DNA of 64,000 bases. Origin: Sclerurus mexicanus (Eukaryota > Chordata > Aves > Passeriformes > Furnariidae). Location of the stretch: NCBI GenBank assembly GCA_013396755.1, contig VWZF01000306.1, forward strand, positions 206,635-270,634, read 5' to 3'. The notes under the pieces were generated by a model. That model saw only the letters and a program-made list of their open reading frames with translations, was not told the origin of the DNA and made no database searches. The position numbers were made by a program, and so were the translations under genes. This document shows, piece after piece, positions 1 through 12,000 of this stretch. The first letter of the stretch is position 1. Every line of letters begins with the position of its first letter.

Positions 1-150
1 CCATCCCCGCCCCGGCCGTGCCCCCCTCCCGGCGGATCCCATTGCTCGCCGCACAGCACGCGTGTCCCCCTCCCGCCCCGCCGGCTCGGCCCCCGCGCCG
101 CTCCGCGGGGTTCCCGCGGCGCCACCGGCCTGCCCGGGCTGTCCCATGGG
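1..150 (+). promoter_or_regulatory. CpG-rich segment, possible edge of the ZBTB44 promoter CpG island
   Basis: The first ~150 bases are very GC-rich with many CpG dinucleotides (for example GCGGCGCCACCGG near 118). Such density recurs in this window only in the first coding exon of ZBTB44. It lies about 16 kb upstream of the first coding exon, on the correct side to be the end of a promoter island with a non-coding first exon. No TATA box, start site or splice donor can be assigned, and the rest of any island would be left of the window. The promoter role is inference. Confidence 0.35.
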
Positions 151-160
151 CCCCCCTGGG

Positions 161-700
161 GGTGTCACCTCCCTCCTTTGGGGTGTCCCCTGGGCCCCCA
201 TGGGGGTGTCACCTCCCTCCTTTGGGGTGTTCCCTGGGCCCCCATGGGGGTGTCACCTCCCTCCTTTGGGGGGTTCCCTGGGCCCCCATGGGGGTGTCGC
301 CTCCCTCCTTTGGGGTGTCCCCTGTGCCCCCCTGGGGGCGTCCCCTGGGGGTGTCCCCTCTGTCCCCCTGGGGGTGTCACGTCCCTCCCCTGGGGGTGTC
401 CCCTGTGCCCGTGGTTGAGGGTGTCACCTGCCTCCTTTGGGGACATCCCCTGCTCCCTGAGCTGGTGTTTGGGGGTGTCACATCCCTCCAGGAGTGTCCC
501 CTGTCCCTCTCCCTATGTTTGGGGGTGCCCTCTGCCCAGTGTCCCAGTGTTTGGGGGTGTCACCTCCTGCAGGGGTGTCCCCTGCCGCCTGTGCCGGTGT
601 GGAGGGGTGTCCCCTCCCTCTGGGGGTGTTCTCTGTGCCTGTGTTTGGGGGTGTCCCCTGCCCTGGTGTCACCCTCCGTGCTGTCCCCTGCCTGTGTTGG
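161..700. repeat. G/C-rich minisatellite, 44-bp unit decaying to shorter units
   Basis: A unit beginning GGTGTCACCTCCCTCCTTTGG starts at 161, 205, 249 and 293, an exact 44-bp period with only a few substitutions. From about 337 to 700 it continues as degraded, variably sized copies built around GGGGGTGTCCCCT. Each unit carries runs of three to six G on one strand, so the array could form G-quadruplexes. Open reading frames across it in several frames, on both strands, are by-products of the repeat and biased composition and are not genes. Confidence 0.9.
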
Positions 701-1772
701 TGTTGGCGGGTTCACACCAAACCTGCTATTCCAGGGGGTGCATGGGGGCCCTTGTGTCATTTCCTTCATCCCAAGGGGATCCCTGCTGCCTCCTCTGCCG
801 GCTTATGGGGGGAAATAAAGGGATTCCCAGGAGCTGTTGGGCAGAGCTTGCTCTCCCTTTGCTGGTGTTTGGCTTTTTCCTACAGCAGCCCCTTCTGCGT
901 GTCCTTAGTGCCCATCTGCCAGGATCTGCTGCCTCTGCAGCCATGCACCTGCCAGGACCTGCTCCATGTTTCTCTGCTCTCCTTCCATCTCTCCAGAGTC
1001 ATATTCCTACAGAAACATAAACACTGGCAGCTTCTGGGAGGGTGTAATCTGCTTCTTGCTCGCCCAGAGCCTGTTGCCCCCTTTCTCCCACACAGCACCT
1101 CCCAAAATGTGCTGCCCGGGTGGAATGAACTCCATGGCCTGTTAAATGCTGCGCTTCAGGAGGCTCCTGCCAGTCTGCACAGAGCTGCTGAATTGTCCCC
1201 ACCCCAGCAGACATATCCTCCCCCAGAGCCCAGGGATGACTCCTCCAGCCCGTCTCCTGTGCTGGGCAGCCTGAGGAGGGATGTGTGTCTCCTCCTCCAC
1301 ACACATCCTGGGGTTATCCCACGGCTTTCCTGCCTGAAGCCAGTGCATCCCGCATTGTGTGCGTGTGTACACCTCAGGGAAGGGGCAGGCAGTGTTTCCC
1401 CAGGAGCCTTTGGGGCAGACAGGCATTTCTCCTGCATGCTTTCAGGGGGGAGGTTCCCACTTTGTCCTTTCATGGCCTGGATGTTCCCAGAGATGCCCCG
1501 TGGCAGCTTTGCTGCTGCACGTGCCAGGGAGGTCAGCCCTGGTCCCATCTCTTCTGGTTCCATCTTTCATGGCTGAGATTTGCACCCATTTCCCTCCCGT
1601 GCCCTGCTCATACTGAGTGGGAGACACCTCGGTTTTTCCTTTGACTTTGGGGTTTTCCTTGCTGAACAGTGCACGAGAGTAAAATTAAGTAGCCTGTCTA
1701 TTTCCCAGGTGTCTGCAGATCCCACAGGTCTAAAATACCACCCCGTTCTCTTTTTCTGGTCTTGTCTGAGAC

Positions 1773-2030
1773 CTCAGAGCCCCTTCCAGTGCCTAAAGGG
1801 GCTCGAGGAGAGTTGGAGAGGGACTGGGGACAAAGGATGGAGGAACAGAACAAGGGAATGGCTTCCCACTGCCAGAGGGCAGGGTTAGGTGGGATATTGG
1901 GAAGGGATCCTTCCCTGTGAAGGTGGTGAGACCCTGGCACCAGCTCTAGAGGAAGGTGCCCCTGCCCGTGGCAGGGAAGTTGGACTAGATAATCTTGAAG
2001 TTCCCCTCCAACCCAGACCATTCTGGGATG
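1773..2030 (+). mobile_element. CR1 LINE fragment (3' portion, internally deleted)
   Basis: The sequence follows the sense orientation of the avian CR1 3' region: GAGCCCCTTCCAGTGCCTAA, then GGAGAGTTGGAGAGGGACTGG, ATGGCTTCCCACTGCCAGAG, a CTGGCACCAG segment, GGAAGGTGCCCCTGCCCGTG, ACTAGATAATCTTGAAG and a terminal CCATTCTGGGATG. About 90 bp of the usual sequence between the CTGGCACAGG and TAGTGGAAGG motifs is missing, as a deletion. The copy has no coding capacity. Confidence 0.85.
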
Positions 2031-5000
2031 TTTCCAGAAGCCTCCCGCTTTCACAGGTTTCCTCACTGAGGCCCTTGGTTTGCTGTAGCCACATGGGGAG
2101 TTTCTCAGGTTTCCCAGTTACATGTTTGCCTCTGCTTTCCTCCCGTGCTTTTGCCTGACAGGAGGCTTATCCTTTCCCCTTTTTAAATGTTGATTTTATT
2201 TATCCTTGGGCTGTATCCACAGGGCAGCTCCTGAGCTGATCCCTGGCTCCGAGCTGTGTGTTCCATGGGCGAGCTGATGTGCTGTTTGTCACATGTCACA
2301 CCCACGGCACTGCTCTGTGGACCCTGCAAGGTGATGTTGAGTGGGAGTGACTCCTGTGCAGGCAGGTCACAGACCAGCATCCAGGAGTCTTTTGGGTGTT
2401 TTGAGTGCAGTGTGTTTTTCTCCTGCTGCCAGGGTCTCTTACTGCAGCTCGATGTCTACACGTGACACAGATCCAAGTTGTGATGCACCTGGAGACCTTG
2501 CCCGGGTTTAAGTGAAGCTATTTCAGGAGATGGAGCTGAACCTGGGAGCTCACCCAGTGTAAATGCCTCCATTGATACCAAGCTGTTTATTCCAGAAACC
2601 AGTTACAATGCTCTAAGTGTCTCTCCCTGGAGACTCCTTCTATTTAAACAGCTGGTTTTAATCCGAAGCTTTAATTGGTGCGAAAGCTCCAGACAGTCCT
2701 TTTCCAGGGGAAGGGAATTTCCAGCCCTACTTTAGTCTTCACAGGTGGATGTTGCAGGGATGCTGACTTGTCAGGAGGGAGGATCCCACTGGATTTGTTT
2801 ACAAGGGTGAGAGAATTCCTGTTTCTGTGGCTGTGAGGTTTGCAGTGGGGAGAGAGTCCTTATGTATTCTTTGCTCAGTGCGTAAGAGGAGTAGTCAGCG
2901 AGTGAAACTGAATCCTTGCCATGTTTGTTGCAACAGGAGGTTAATCATAAACTCTGGCACTTTTCAAAGGGGTGGTTTCCTTCTGTGGTGTCTGTAGGGA
3001 ATTGGGCTGTTCCGAGGGTCTGGGCAGCTGTTTGCCAAGAGGATCAAAAGCAAATACAGGTTCTCCCTGTATGAGGTTGAACAAGCACCCAAACATGGGT
3101 TGTGGCTGTATCCCCTGACTTGCTGAAAGTATTTTTAAGTCCTTCCTGTGAATGGATGTGTGGTACCTGTGATGTGTGAGGCATTCGTGTGACCAGGACC
3201 AGGTCTTGGGTCCTTCACACTTGTGTGGGTTATTTCACACCTTATTTCAGTGGCCTTGGCCATTACCTCTGGTAAACTTCCGTTTCAGTGGGCTTAGAGA
3301 ATGTCTGAGTATATTCCTGGGAGAACATCTGGTGATATATGCAGCTTCCCTCCTTTCAGCATTGTAATGTTTAAACAAGAAGAAAGTCAAACTGTGACAA
3401 AGCAGTGATGCTTCTGCTGGCACGTGACGAGGAAGGAGATGTCCCCTGACGTAGAAGGGGTTGTCTGTTGACATTCTTCTCCCCCTCCCGGTTATAAGTA
3501 GGTTATCCCTGCTCAAATTATGCAACTGTGCAGACAGCCAGACTTCAGGAATTCCAAATACTTCAATGTGTCAAGTGCTGCCTTCTAAATGAAGTGCCAC
3601 GGTTGCAGAGCGTGTTCACAGTCTGTCGCTTCAAATCCAGCATCAATCCTGGAGTCGCGTGTGGCTGGGAAGGGGCAGCGCCTTAATTGCCTGTTCCTTG
3701 GAGCAAACAGGGTGGGAGAGCTGCCTCTACCTGTGGCAGCGTTTCCATATGGAAGTCAGCAGTTCTAAGCAGGAAAACACATTGATTTCTGTAACAAATT
3801 GAAACTGCTCACTCTGTGGCTGCGGCTGGTGCCTCCAAGATGCAGTTTCCAGCATCCAGATCTAATTAAATAGTTGTGTGCTTATTGCTAAGTAAACACT
3901 GGAGTCCATTACTCTTAACTTGCCTTGCAGATCAGATTGATTCTTCTAATGGTTTCACTGGATGAAAGCAAATGCCTGGGACTGCTTTGTGCAGGGTGCC
4001 TAAATGAAATGGTGGTGGTAGGAAACGAGCTGCAAACCCAATAAAACAGGATGACAGGAACTGCAAACGCTCGGCTTTTAATTCCATTCTTACATTCCAT
4101 TTAATCAAGTTAAGGAAGTGACTTAAACTGTGCATTATTTGTAGATAGCGTGTTTATAATGTGTTCAGGGCTGGGGAAATAATTATTTCACATGAACAGG
4201 TTTATCAGGGCGTGGGAAGGAGGGGATAATAAGGACTGCAAAAAGTGTCTTGGGCTCAGCGTGTGGTGTGTGACAGTGGCCAGGAGTAAATCATTAGGGG
4301 GAGAGAGGAGGAGCAAACACAGACAGCTCAGTCATGTCCCCTGTGCATCTCCTGCACTTTGGGGTTTGTTTCTTTTGAGGTGATTTGACCACAAGATTTG
4401 TTTGCTTGCTGTGCTCAAGAGAGCTGAATAAAGGCAGTTTTTCCAGAGCATGAAGAGATGCTTTCTAAGTGGACACTTTGTAGCTCTTCTGTGATAACAT
4501 TATAAACATTTGCTGTGTGTAATGTTTTATATTCAGAAGTACAAATGAGCATAGTAATTGTAGTGAGAGATATTTTAGTGGAAATATAGTTACAGATACT
4601 GAAGATCTGAGTTTATAAATACAGCTACAGATGGTACTTGATAAGGCATTTTGTACTTGGATATTACCAAGAGTGTGTTATGGAAAAACTACAATTTTAG
4701 TGCTACTTGCCAGAGTTCAGTCTGTTGAAAGCTTTTTTGGAAGCATGAAGATGCCGTGTCCTTGGAGACCTAAGAGTCCTAGAAATTATTGGTGGGTTTG
4801 GGAATAACTGGTGGGTTAGGGACAGATATGGAGCTCTGTCAGCTGACAGTTTCTGCAACTGTCTGTCTTTGTTTGGGGGTTTTTAAGTGGCTAAATACCT
4901 GTGGTATGAAACACCTACTCTGAGAAGTTTCTGTGACTTGTTAGTAAAGATGCTGGGGGTTTAAAAGCCCAGCACTGGCCATACAAGGGCAGGCAGCTGC

Positions 5001-8000
5001 AGCCTGTGGAGTTGCTGCTCACCTGATAACGTGATTTGTGGCTGAATACAAGGATTTTTAGTTTGGGGGCCAAGAAGAAGTCCTTTTAGGCATTTATCTG
5101 CATAAATGAGTCATTAGGAAAATAAAGGGTACACGTAGTGCTGAAAGGGTGATGACACAACCGCATTCCTGCCTTGCTTGAACTTGCTCAGGATTCTTTC
5201 TGGCTGCTTCCGCGGGGAAGGTGGCTGTTGTTTCTGTGTCTGTGACACCTTGACTAGCTGGCAGCAGGCCATGCCGTCTGGATTGTTATCCATGCCTTTC
5301 CTGCTCCTCCTCGCATTGCACGGGATGTGAGACTTTGCCTTGAGCTCGCCCCTCTGCTCTTCACTCAGGTTTTGCCTCGGCGTTGCTTCCACCACTTGGG
5401 GTGTTAACGGGGCTGGAGTGCTTAGGGAGAGTTAAGATTTGCGTTGCACTGCACAAAAATTCATTTATTATATATATAACCTGGATTTTATTAAGGCATA
5501 ACGCTTCCTTGCTGATCTGGATTACAAGCGAGAGAAAAAAACACTTTTTATTTTTTTTGCAATAAACTTGCCTGTTTCCCAGGTAAGCTTCGTGCTGAAC
5601 TGGAGAAAAACAGCACTTAGCCCAGTTTGGCTGTCCCAAAGCCACTCCTGGGGTGCTGTTCCCATCATTTGCTTCTGTAAAAGGAGAGGACAGGATTGGC
5701 ATTCCCAAGGGGCAGGAATTAAAGCCTCGTGGGCAGTGAGGTGGGAACAGCAGAGAGAGGGGACTCTGTGGGTGTAATGCACCCAAACAGGCCTGAGTTT
5801 GCCTTGGAGGAAAGAAAAAACAAATATGTGGGGAGGCACAGGTAGTTGATTTTTTACTTTTTCCTTTTGACTCTTTCGTGGATCTGCCAGAGCTGCCAAG
5901 CAAATCTCGAGCCCTACTAGAGTATTTTGGTATGAGTTACAAAACCTATGCCGTTTTTCCTGGTATTTCTTCCACATTCTAGCACCAAAAAGGGCTTGGA
6001 AATTTTTGCCTTCGTGACTAATTTGGGAGGCTGACTTGAGTAGTCTTTCATGTATATTTTTCCCGAGTTTGTGTTGGTATGCTTTTCTGAGAGTGAAGAC
6101 TGAAATGCAATGGGTAGCCATGGTAAACCAAGAAAAAATAGCTTTCTGGAATCAGTTTAAACGAGCAGGTTGCTGCCACGTGACAAATGAAAGTACTTTA
6201 TGGATATTTTTTGGCAATTTGCAGTACTTAAAAGAATTTAATGTTCGATTGTAATTTTTGTGCTGCTGTTAAAGACCAAGGGTTATAAAACTGAAGCCTC
6301 GCTTTTTATTGCACAGAGTGGGAAGCAGCCATCAAAGGGCTTTTCCACGCTGAGAAATTTGGGGGAAATGTAACCTGAGTTTGCACGGAGCACAAGTGTA
6401 AGGAAGTTGTTGAGATCACATAAAAATGATGCATGAACGCTGCCATGGTTAAATTTGAGTGTCTGCCTCCGGGATGTAACACATCAGTCCTATAATCTGA
6501 TTACATTCTGAGGCACTTCCATGTGCAAGGATACAATGAGCACCATGAATTCACTTATTGCTTTTATTCTAGTGGAAAAAACCCTAAATGGAGATTTGTT
6601 TCATATGCTGATGACACCAACACCTCACTTTCAGGGCCCACCTGGTAGCTGATCCGGGGCTCTTTTGGAGAGCTGGTGAAAAACAGAAAGTACAGGGCAG
6701 TGAATCCTCTGTGGAATGACCCCAAACACTCTGTCTAGTGAAGTTCACACATTAATTTTTATTAGGAGATAAAGGTAATTCAGTGTGGAGCAAGACCTTT
6801 TAGCAGCTACTGCTCGTATTGTTAAACGAGCCTCAGTTCTAAGTACTGTCAGAAAATTCTGCTTTTATGTGTTACATGGAGCACTAATGTGAAATTCCTA
6901 CAATGCAAAGTTTCGAGTGCTGGAGGCTGGGGAAGGCGGCATTTATCTGGTTTGCTTATTCAACCATGTGAAAGCTATATTAGGCACATAAACTTTATAC
7001 TCTGCACTGCAGCTTCAGAAAGGCAACAAGTTAAATCTGGGGCCTTTGAAGTAGTGAATGGTAGCATTCTGTTCTCCCAAAGAGCCGACTTCAAATGATC
7101 ACACCAAAACTCCAGCAACTCTGTCAAGGCTGGGGAAAACACGACAGTTCTCCGCAGATAAATCTTATTTCAGAGTCTGGCTGTTGCATGAAACATGGGT
7201 TTTGTTGGAGGCAGCAAACCTGAGTTATGTAGGAAGGTAGAGAGTCTTAGAAAATGGCATTTATCTTCTTTCTGTATCTGTAAATGGTCTCAAAGAACAT
7301 CTCGTGTTGCATAAAAGCAGCCAGTGGCGTCAGATCAATTTCCATACAGCCCGCACTGCTGTCCTGCCCTGATTGTTGTAATCTCTGCTTTTAATTAGAT
7401 CCTGAGATTAAGAGCTGTCGGCTCATCAGTGCACTTAATGTGCACCCTCTCGGTCGAGTCAGATGCTCTGAAAAGATCTAAGTTTACAGGCACGTTAAAG
7501 GGGAGCTGCCCAGAGGAGGGAAACACACCAAAAACCCCTCTAGAGAATTTGTCAGGAGGTGAAAATAATCTTGGCAAATAGCTGACAAAAACCGAGCCAT
7601 TGAAACAGGCCTTTCGTTGGCTGGAATTTAATTTAATGGTGTGGATGGAGATCTTGCTCCCAAGTCACTTTTAACGCATTAGTTTCCAGTTGACAGCTCA
7701 AGTCCATTATTAGTTCCCTAAACTATCATGTCAAGTGTTAATTTCATACTGATGGATTTCCCATGAATTTCCTTCTGGTCCCAGGATTCCAGTTCTCAGT
7801 CATTTGTTTTTATGCCTTGTGCTGACAATGCATCTTAGCTTTTTCCTCAGCGTTTTTTGAGCCTGTGTCTCTTAGATCTTTGCTAAAACAAGTCCTTGTG
7901 GCACTTCTCAGGTGAATTCTTTCACCTATTATTCTGTTATTTCAGGTACAGGAGCTACTTTATCTCAGTCAGCCCCTTTGCTTCAGTTTGTCTGTTCATC

Positions 8001-8644
8001 TTGCTTTCATTAATAGCTCTGTATCACGTTATTCAAACATTTTAATGAAGGTCTCATCATACCTGGCATTTCCTCTTTTTCTGAAAAATACATTATCAAA
8101 CTTGAGATACTTGAACTTCAGTAAACACAGGTGGTGTCCCATTTTCTGTTTGTTTTCTTATTCGTCATTCCTTTTTTCTTTAGATTGTTTTCATTTCGCC
8201 ACGTTTCTGCAGTTGTATACAAACACCTGTAATGTATCTTGGAGAGCTGAAAAAATCTGTATATTTTTAAATAATCAGACCTTGTGCACTAAACATTTGA
8301 GGGAAGAAATGATCACAGTGTTAATGTTGCCAAGCTTTTTTTTCAGGTGTGTATTACAAAATGAGACAGTCTTTGAATAATCCTGCTTCTTGTGTTGCAC
8401 TGACACCTTTTCCCTGAGAATTAGAATATCAGTGTTTAACCACAGCAGTGTCTGATGGAAACACTTTTAGACTGACTCCTAGTGAAAGGAGGGGTAACAT
8501 GTTTTACACACCTACAGCATGATCTTTAATCTGCAAGTTTTATCTGGGCCAGGAGTCGTAGCTATGCTTTAATCTTCGCGCTGTGTTAATCCAGCACACT
8601 CAGTGCCACGGACAGAGCTCCGGGCTGGCTGAAATTCCACCTCT

Positions 8645-8990
8645 GTGAAGGGGCACCTTCCACTAGTCCAAGTTGCTCCAAGCCCCGTCCAGCCTGACCT
8701 TGGACGCTCCCAGGGATCCGGGGGCAGCCGCAGCTTCTCTGGGAACCTGTGCCAGGGCCTGTCCACCCTCACAGGGAGGAATTTGTTCCCAATATCCAAT
8801 CTAACCCTACTCTCTGTCAGTTTGAAGCCATTCCCCTGTGTCCTGTCACTCCAGGCTCCTGTCAGTTTTCTCTCTCCATGTTTCTTCTCAGCCCCTTCAG
8901 GTACTGGCAGGCCACAGTTAGGTCCCTCGGGAGCCTTCCCTTCTCCAGGCTGAACATCCCAATTGTCTCAGCCTTTCAGACTCAATTGTA
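8645..8990 (-). mobile_element. CR1 LINE fragment, reverse orientation
   Basis: Read on the + strand this is the reverse complement of the CR1 3' region: CACCTTCCACTAGTCCAAG, GTTGCTCCAAGCCCCGTCCA, CAGCTTCTCTGGGAACCTG, TTGAAGCCATTCCCCTG, TTCAGGTACTGGCAGGCCAC and CTTCTCCAGGCTGAACATCC. The right end stops at about 8983 inside the element, as expected for 5' truncation. The extreme 3' part (GGTTGGAAGGGACC) is also missing on the left. Confidence 0.9.
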
Positions 8991-9022
8991 GAGGTCTTTC
9001 CCAAACTAAATGATTCCATGAT
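8985..9022 (+). mobile_element. Short CR1 3'-end fragment abutting the inverted copy
   Basis: AGAGGTCTTTCCCAAACTAA followed by ATGATTCCATGATTTT matches the sense-strand CR1 tail (GGTCCCTTCCAACC...ATTCTATGATT). It follows directly on a CR1 copy of the opposite orientation, so the two form a head-to-head pair. Confidence 0.6.
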
Positions 9023-12000
9023 TTTGCAGGATGAGGTTGGTGTTGAGTCACCACCGGGTCTGTTTGGCTTCTCCCACAGGCCCCTTGAGTTCTGCTCAGG
9101 TGAGCTGAGTCCAGCCAGCCACGTATCCTGGAGGCAGTGGCAGGTGAGGGACAGGCTACTGGAGTTCTGTCTGTTCTCTCCAAGCCTTGGAACCCACTGC
9201 AAGAGCATGACCAGATTGTGCAGCAGGTGCTGGGCTCCTCAGGACAAAATGGGAATTTTGGTATCTGTTTTTAGGAACAGGAACTCTCTCCTCAGCCTCA
9301 TACCTGGTGCAGGTCTGTTCCCTTACCCGTGAGGAAATCACACGTGGAGAGCTTGACTTTGGGGTGCAGCAGCACTGGTGCTTTCTGACCAAATCTTGCA
9401 TCTGGCTGCTGGGAAGACTTAAACCACAAAGCTAGAACAGGGTAATGTTTTGCTCTCTCTGCTTCAAGAAGTTGACTATATTAACTTCTGCCAAAAAAGC
9501 AACAGTGATTAAGGCCCAGTTGCCAAAACCGGTGGCTGTGTTTTGAGTGATAAGTTGCAGGGGTGATAAGTGGCTGGGAACCTCAGTCTCCCGAGGAGGA
9601 GGGGGATCAGCTCCTGGATTCAACACTCAGCTGGAGTTCCAGCCACACAACCAGGCTGGGAGATAATCTGTGCTCTTCCGTGCAGGGAAGGTCTGTTGGT
9701 GCTGTTCCCCTGAAACGTGGATGTAAATGTTTTCTAATTTTATCTTCTCAGCAGTGTTCTGTTGCAGCTGACCTACCGTCTCAACTTACAATAAAACCAT
9801 TTGGTAGAATAAATTGCTGGGTTTGGCACCCCACTACTTGTCTCAATGCTCTCACCAGCCCTGGAAATTAAAATGCACCTACTAGATTTGCATGATGCAA
9901 ATCCACGTTTCCATGCTCCGAGTCGTTCTTTTCCTTTCCCTGTGGAAGATGGGAATAGCAGTGACACTGTGAGTCACTGCTGTGACTGTGAGCTGGGGCT
10001 TTGCCATGGCCACACACATCTGCTTTCCTCTCATGGCATGGTACAGTTAAAGCTTTTTGTTTTCTGTTGCTATAGGGTTTAATTTTGGGGAAACTGAAGG
10101 GATATGTTAGGAGTGGGAGACATGTATTTCATGGGCACCCTGGGCTTGCCTTGTTCCTGTGTAATTATATTGGAAGGGAGGCTGTTGGTTGCTTTTTCTC
10201 CTTGTCCTCTGCAGATAAATACTGTTCCTGATGGAATAAATACTACTCCTGATGGTCTGATGGAGAAGCTGCAGTAAAGAAATGTCATGTGCTTTTGCAC
10301 CTGCCTGTTTCCTGCCCTGCAGAGGTTTACCTTGGTTGCTGCCAGAAGTTATTGTGGGCCCTGTCACAGCTCAGGATTTCCAGATGTGCAAATCTTTGCA
10401 GCAGTTTTTTGTCAGGAGTTGCAGCCTCGGTGTTTTGACTTTGTAAACCTCAGCTCTTACAGTGCTCATGGGAGACAATCTAGATGCTTGCAAATATATT
10501 TAAAATTGGGGAACAGGGAGAGCTTATTGGCACAGTGCAGTTTCCATATGTTAAACACCTGGAGGCTCTGAAAATTATCTGTTATTTACACAGACCTGGA
10601 TCAGTTTGAACCATGGTGCTTCCTGATAGTGTTTTATCTGCCTCTGTTAAGCTTAACTGTGCTTTTGGAGTACTGCCTGCCAGCCTTCTGCAGCAGCCTC
10701 TGGTGGGCTGGACCTAAAATTTAGGAAGATGTAAATTATAGAATTTGGAAAGTCTCTTTACCAGGAGTTTCAGAGGAAGAGGTGGCTGCTTGGGAAGCAA
10801 TTTGCATGCTTGGAAAGCAGACTTGCAAAAAAAAAATTAAAAATCAAGTGTTGAACATAGGTACAAGCTTGAGTGTGAGTCCAGAGCAGCCAACAAATGC
10901 TTTCTGTGAGTGACACTAATGGCACATGCAGGCAATGGCTCAACAGCTCTGGCACGTGAACTTGTCAGCAGTGGTTCCAAAACCCCAATCTTGACAAAAT
11001 ATATGGTCTTGTCAAATGCAGTGCCTCTGGAGCACACAGGGGAAGCACAACACATGTTCAGGAGCTGCGAAAGGGAGCATTGCTGCTAACAATAAAGTGC
11101 TGGGTTGGAGTATTTCAGGCTTTCAGCTTGTTACTTGAAATTGCTCTTCCACTCCAGCTCCCACGTGGAGTTCTCTGGAGTTACCTTTCCCAGAGGACTG
11201 TCCCATGTGCAGCTCCAGCCCTGCCCAAGAACCAGAGACCTCCAAACTCCTTCAAGCAGAAAATTGCCCTGTTTTGAGGAGCTGGGAGGAAAGGGCTACA
11301 GGAGCATTATCAGTGTCCTGGGGCATTTCAGTGGGGTGGCTTGGAGAGCCAGAGTCTGGTTCCTGAAGGGAGAGGCCAAGGCCCTGTCTCAGGTTTAACA
11401 GAACAGTGTTTATGCCTTAACAGTGGCTCCTTTGTGCACTCAAGGGTTGAAATCTGCTGTCCTGGAGGAAATGGAAGTTCTGAAGCCCTGCATACTTCCC
11501 AGGATGCTTCATTTCCCTGGTCCACTCACCCTCTGCAGCCAAAGGTTACAGGTTTGCATTCCTCGCATTCCAGAGCCCCGAAGTGGATGCTGCTCATTGA
11601 TGGGATTTTGAGCACACAGGCCTCGTGTTTGCCTCCTCTTTTTCATCAATACCATCAGGCTTGGCTGAGCTCAAACTGGGTGTACTGACCTGGGTGAAAA
11701 TATGGTTTTAAATCAAGTTTAGAAAGTGCTGTTGATTTGTTTGAAGCAAGAACAGCGTGGCAGCTCCAACCAGCAGTCTGGGAAGTGAAGCAGGGCCAGA
11801 TCTACAGTGGAGATAGTACCTTTTATTAGGCCAGCTGCTGTTGGGGAAACAGATGCGTGTTTAGATACACAAGTGTTGCGAGGCTGAAATAGAAATAGCA
11901 AACTTGAAGTTAAATACACACCAAGAGCAGTTATTCTGACTCAATTACGAGCTTAATTATACAAACCAGTTAATTTGAGGGAGAGAGGGGTGCTGGTACC

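Noticed and set aside
18..1576. Long + strand frames of 266, 280 and 360 codons
   Set aside because: Wholly or partly within the 44-bp minisatellite; the translations are repetitive WGCP/VTS peptides and occur in several frames and both strands.
5361..6121. Two overlapping - strand reading frames of about 180 and 199 codons
   Set aside because: They overlap in different frames, lie in AT-rich presumed intron, have no recognisable domain and are not flanked by promoter or splice evidence; chance openness is the simplest account.
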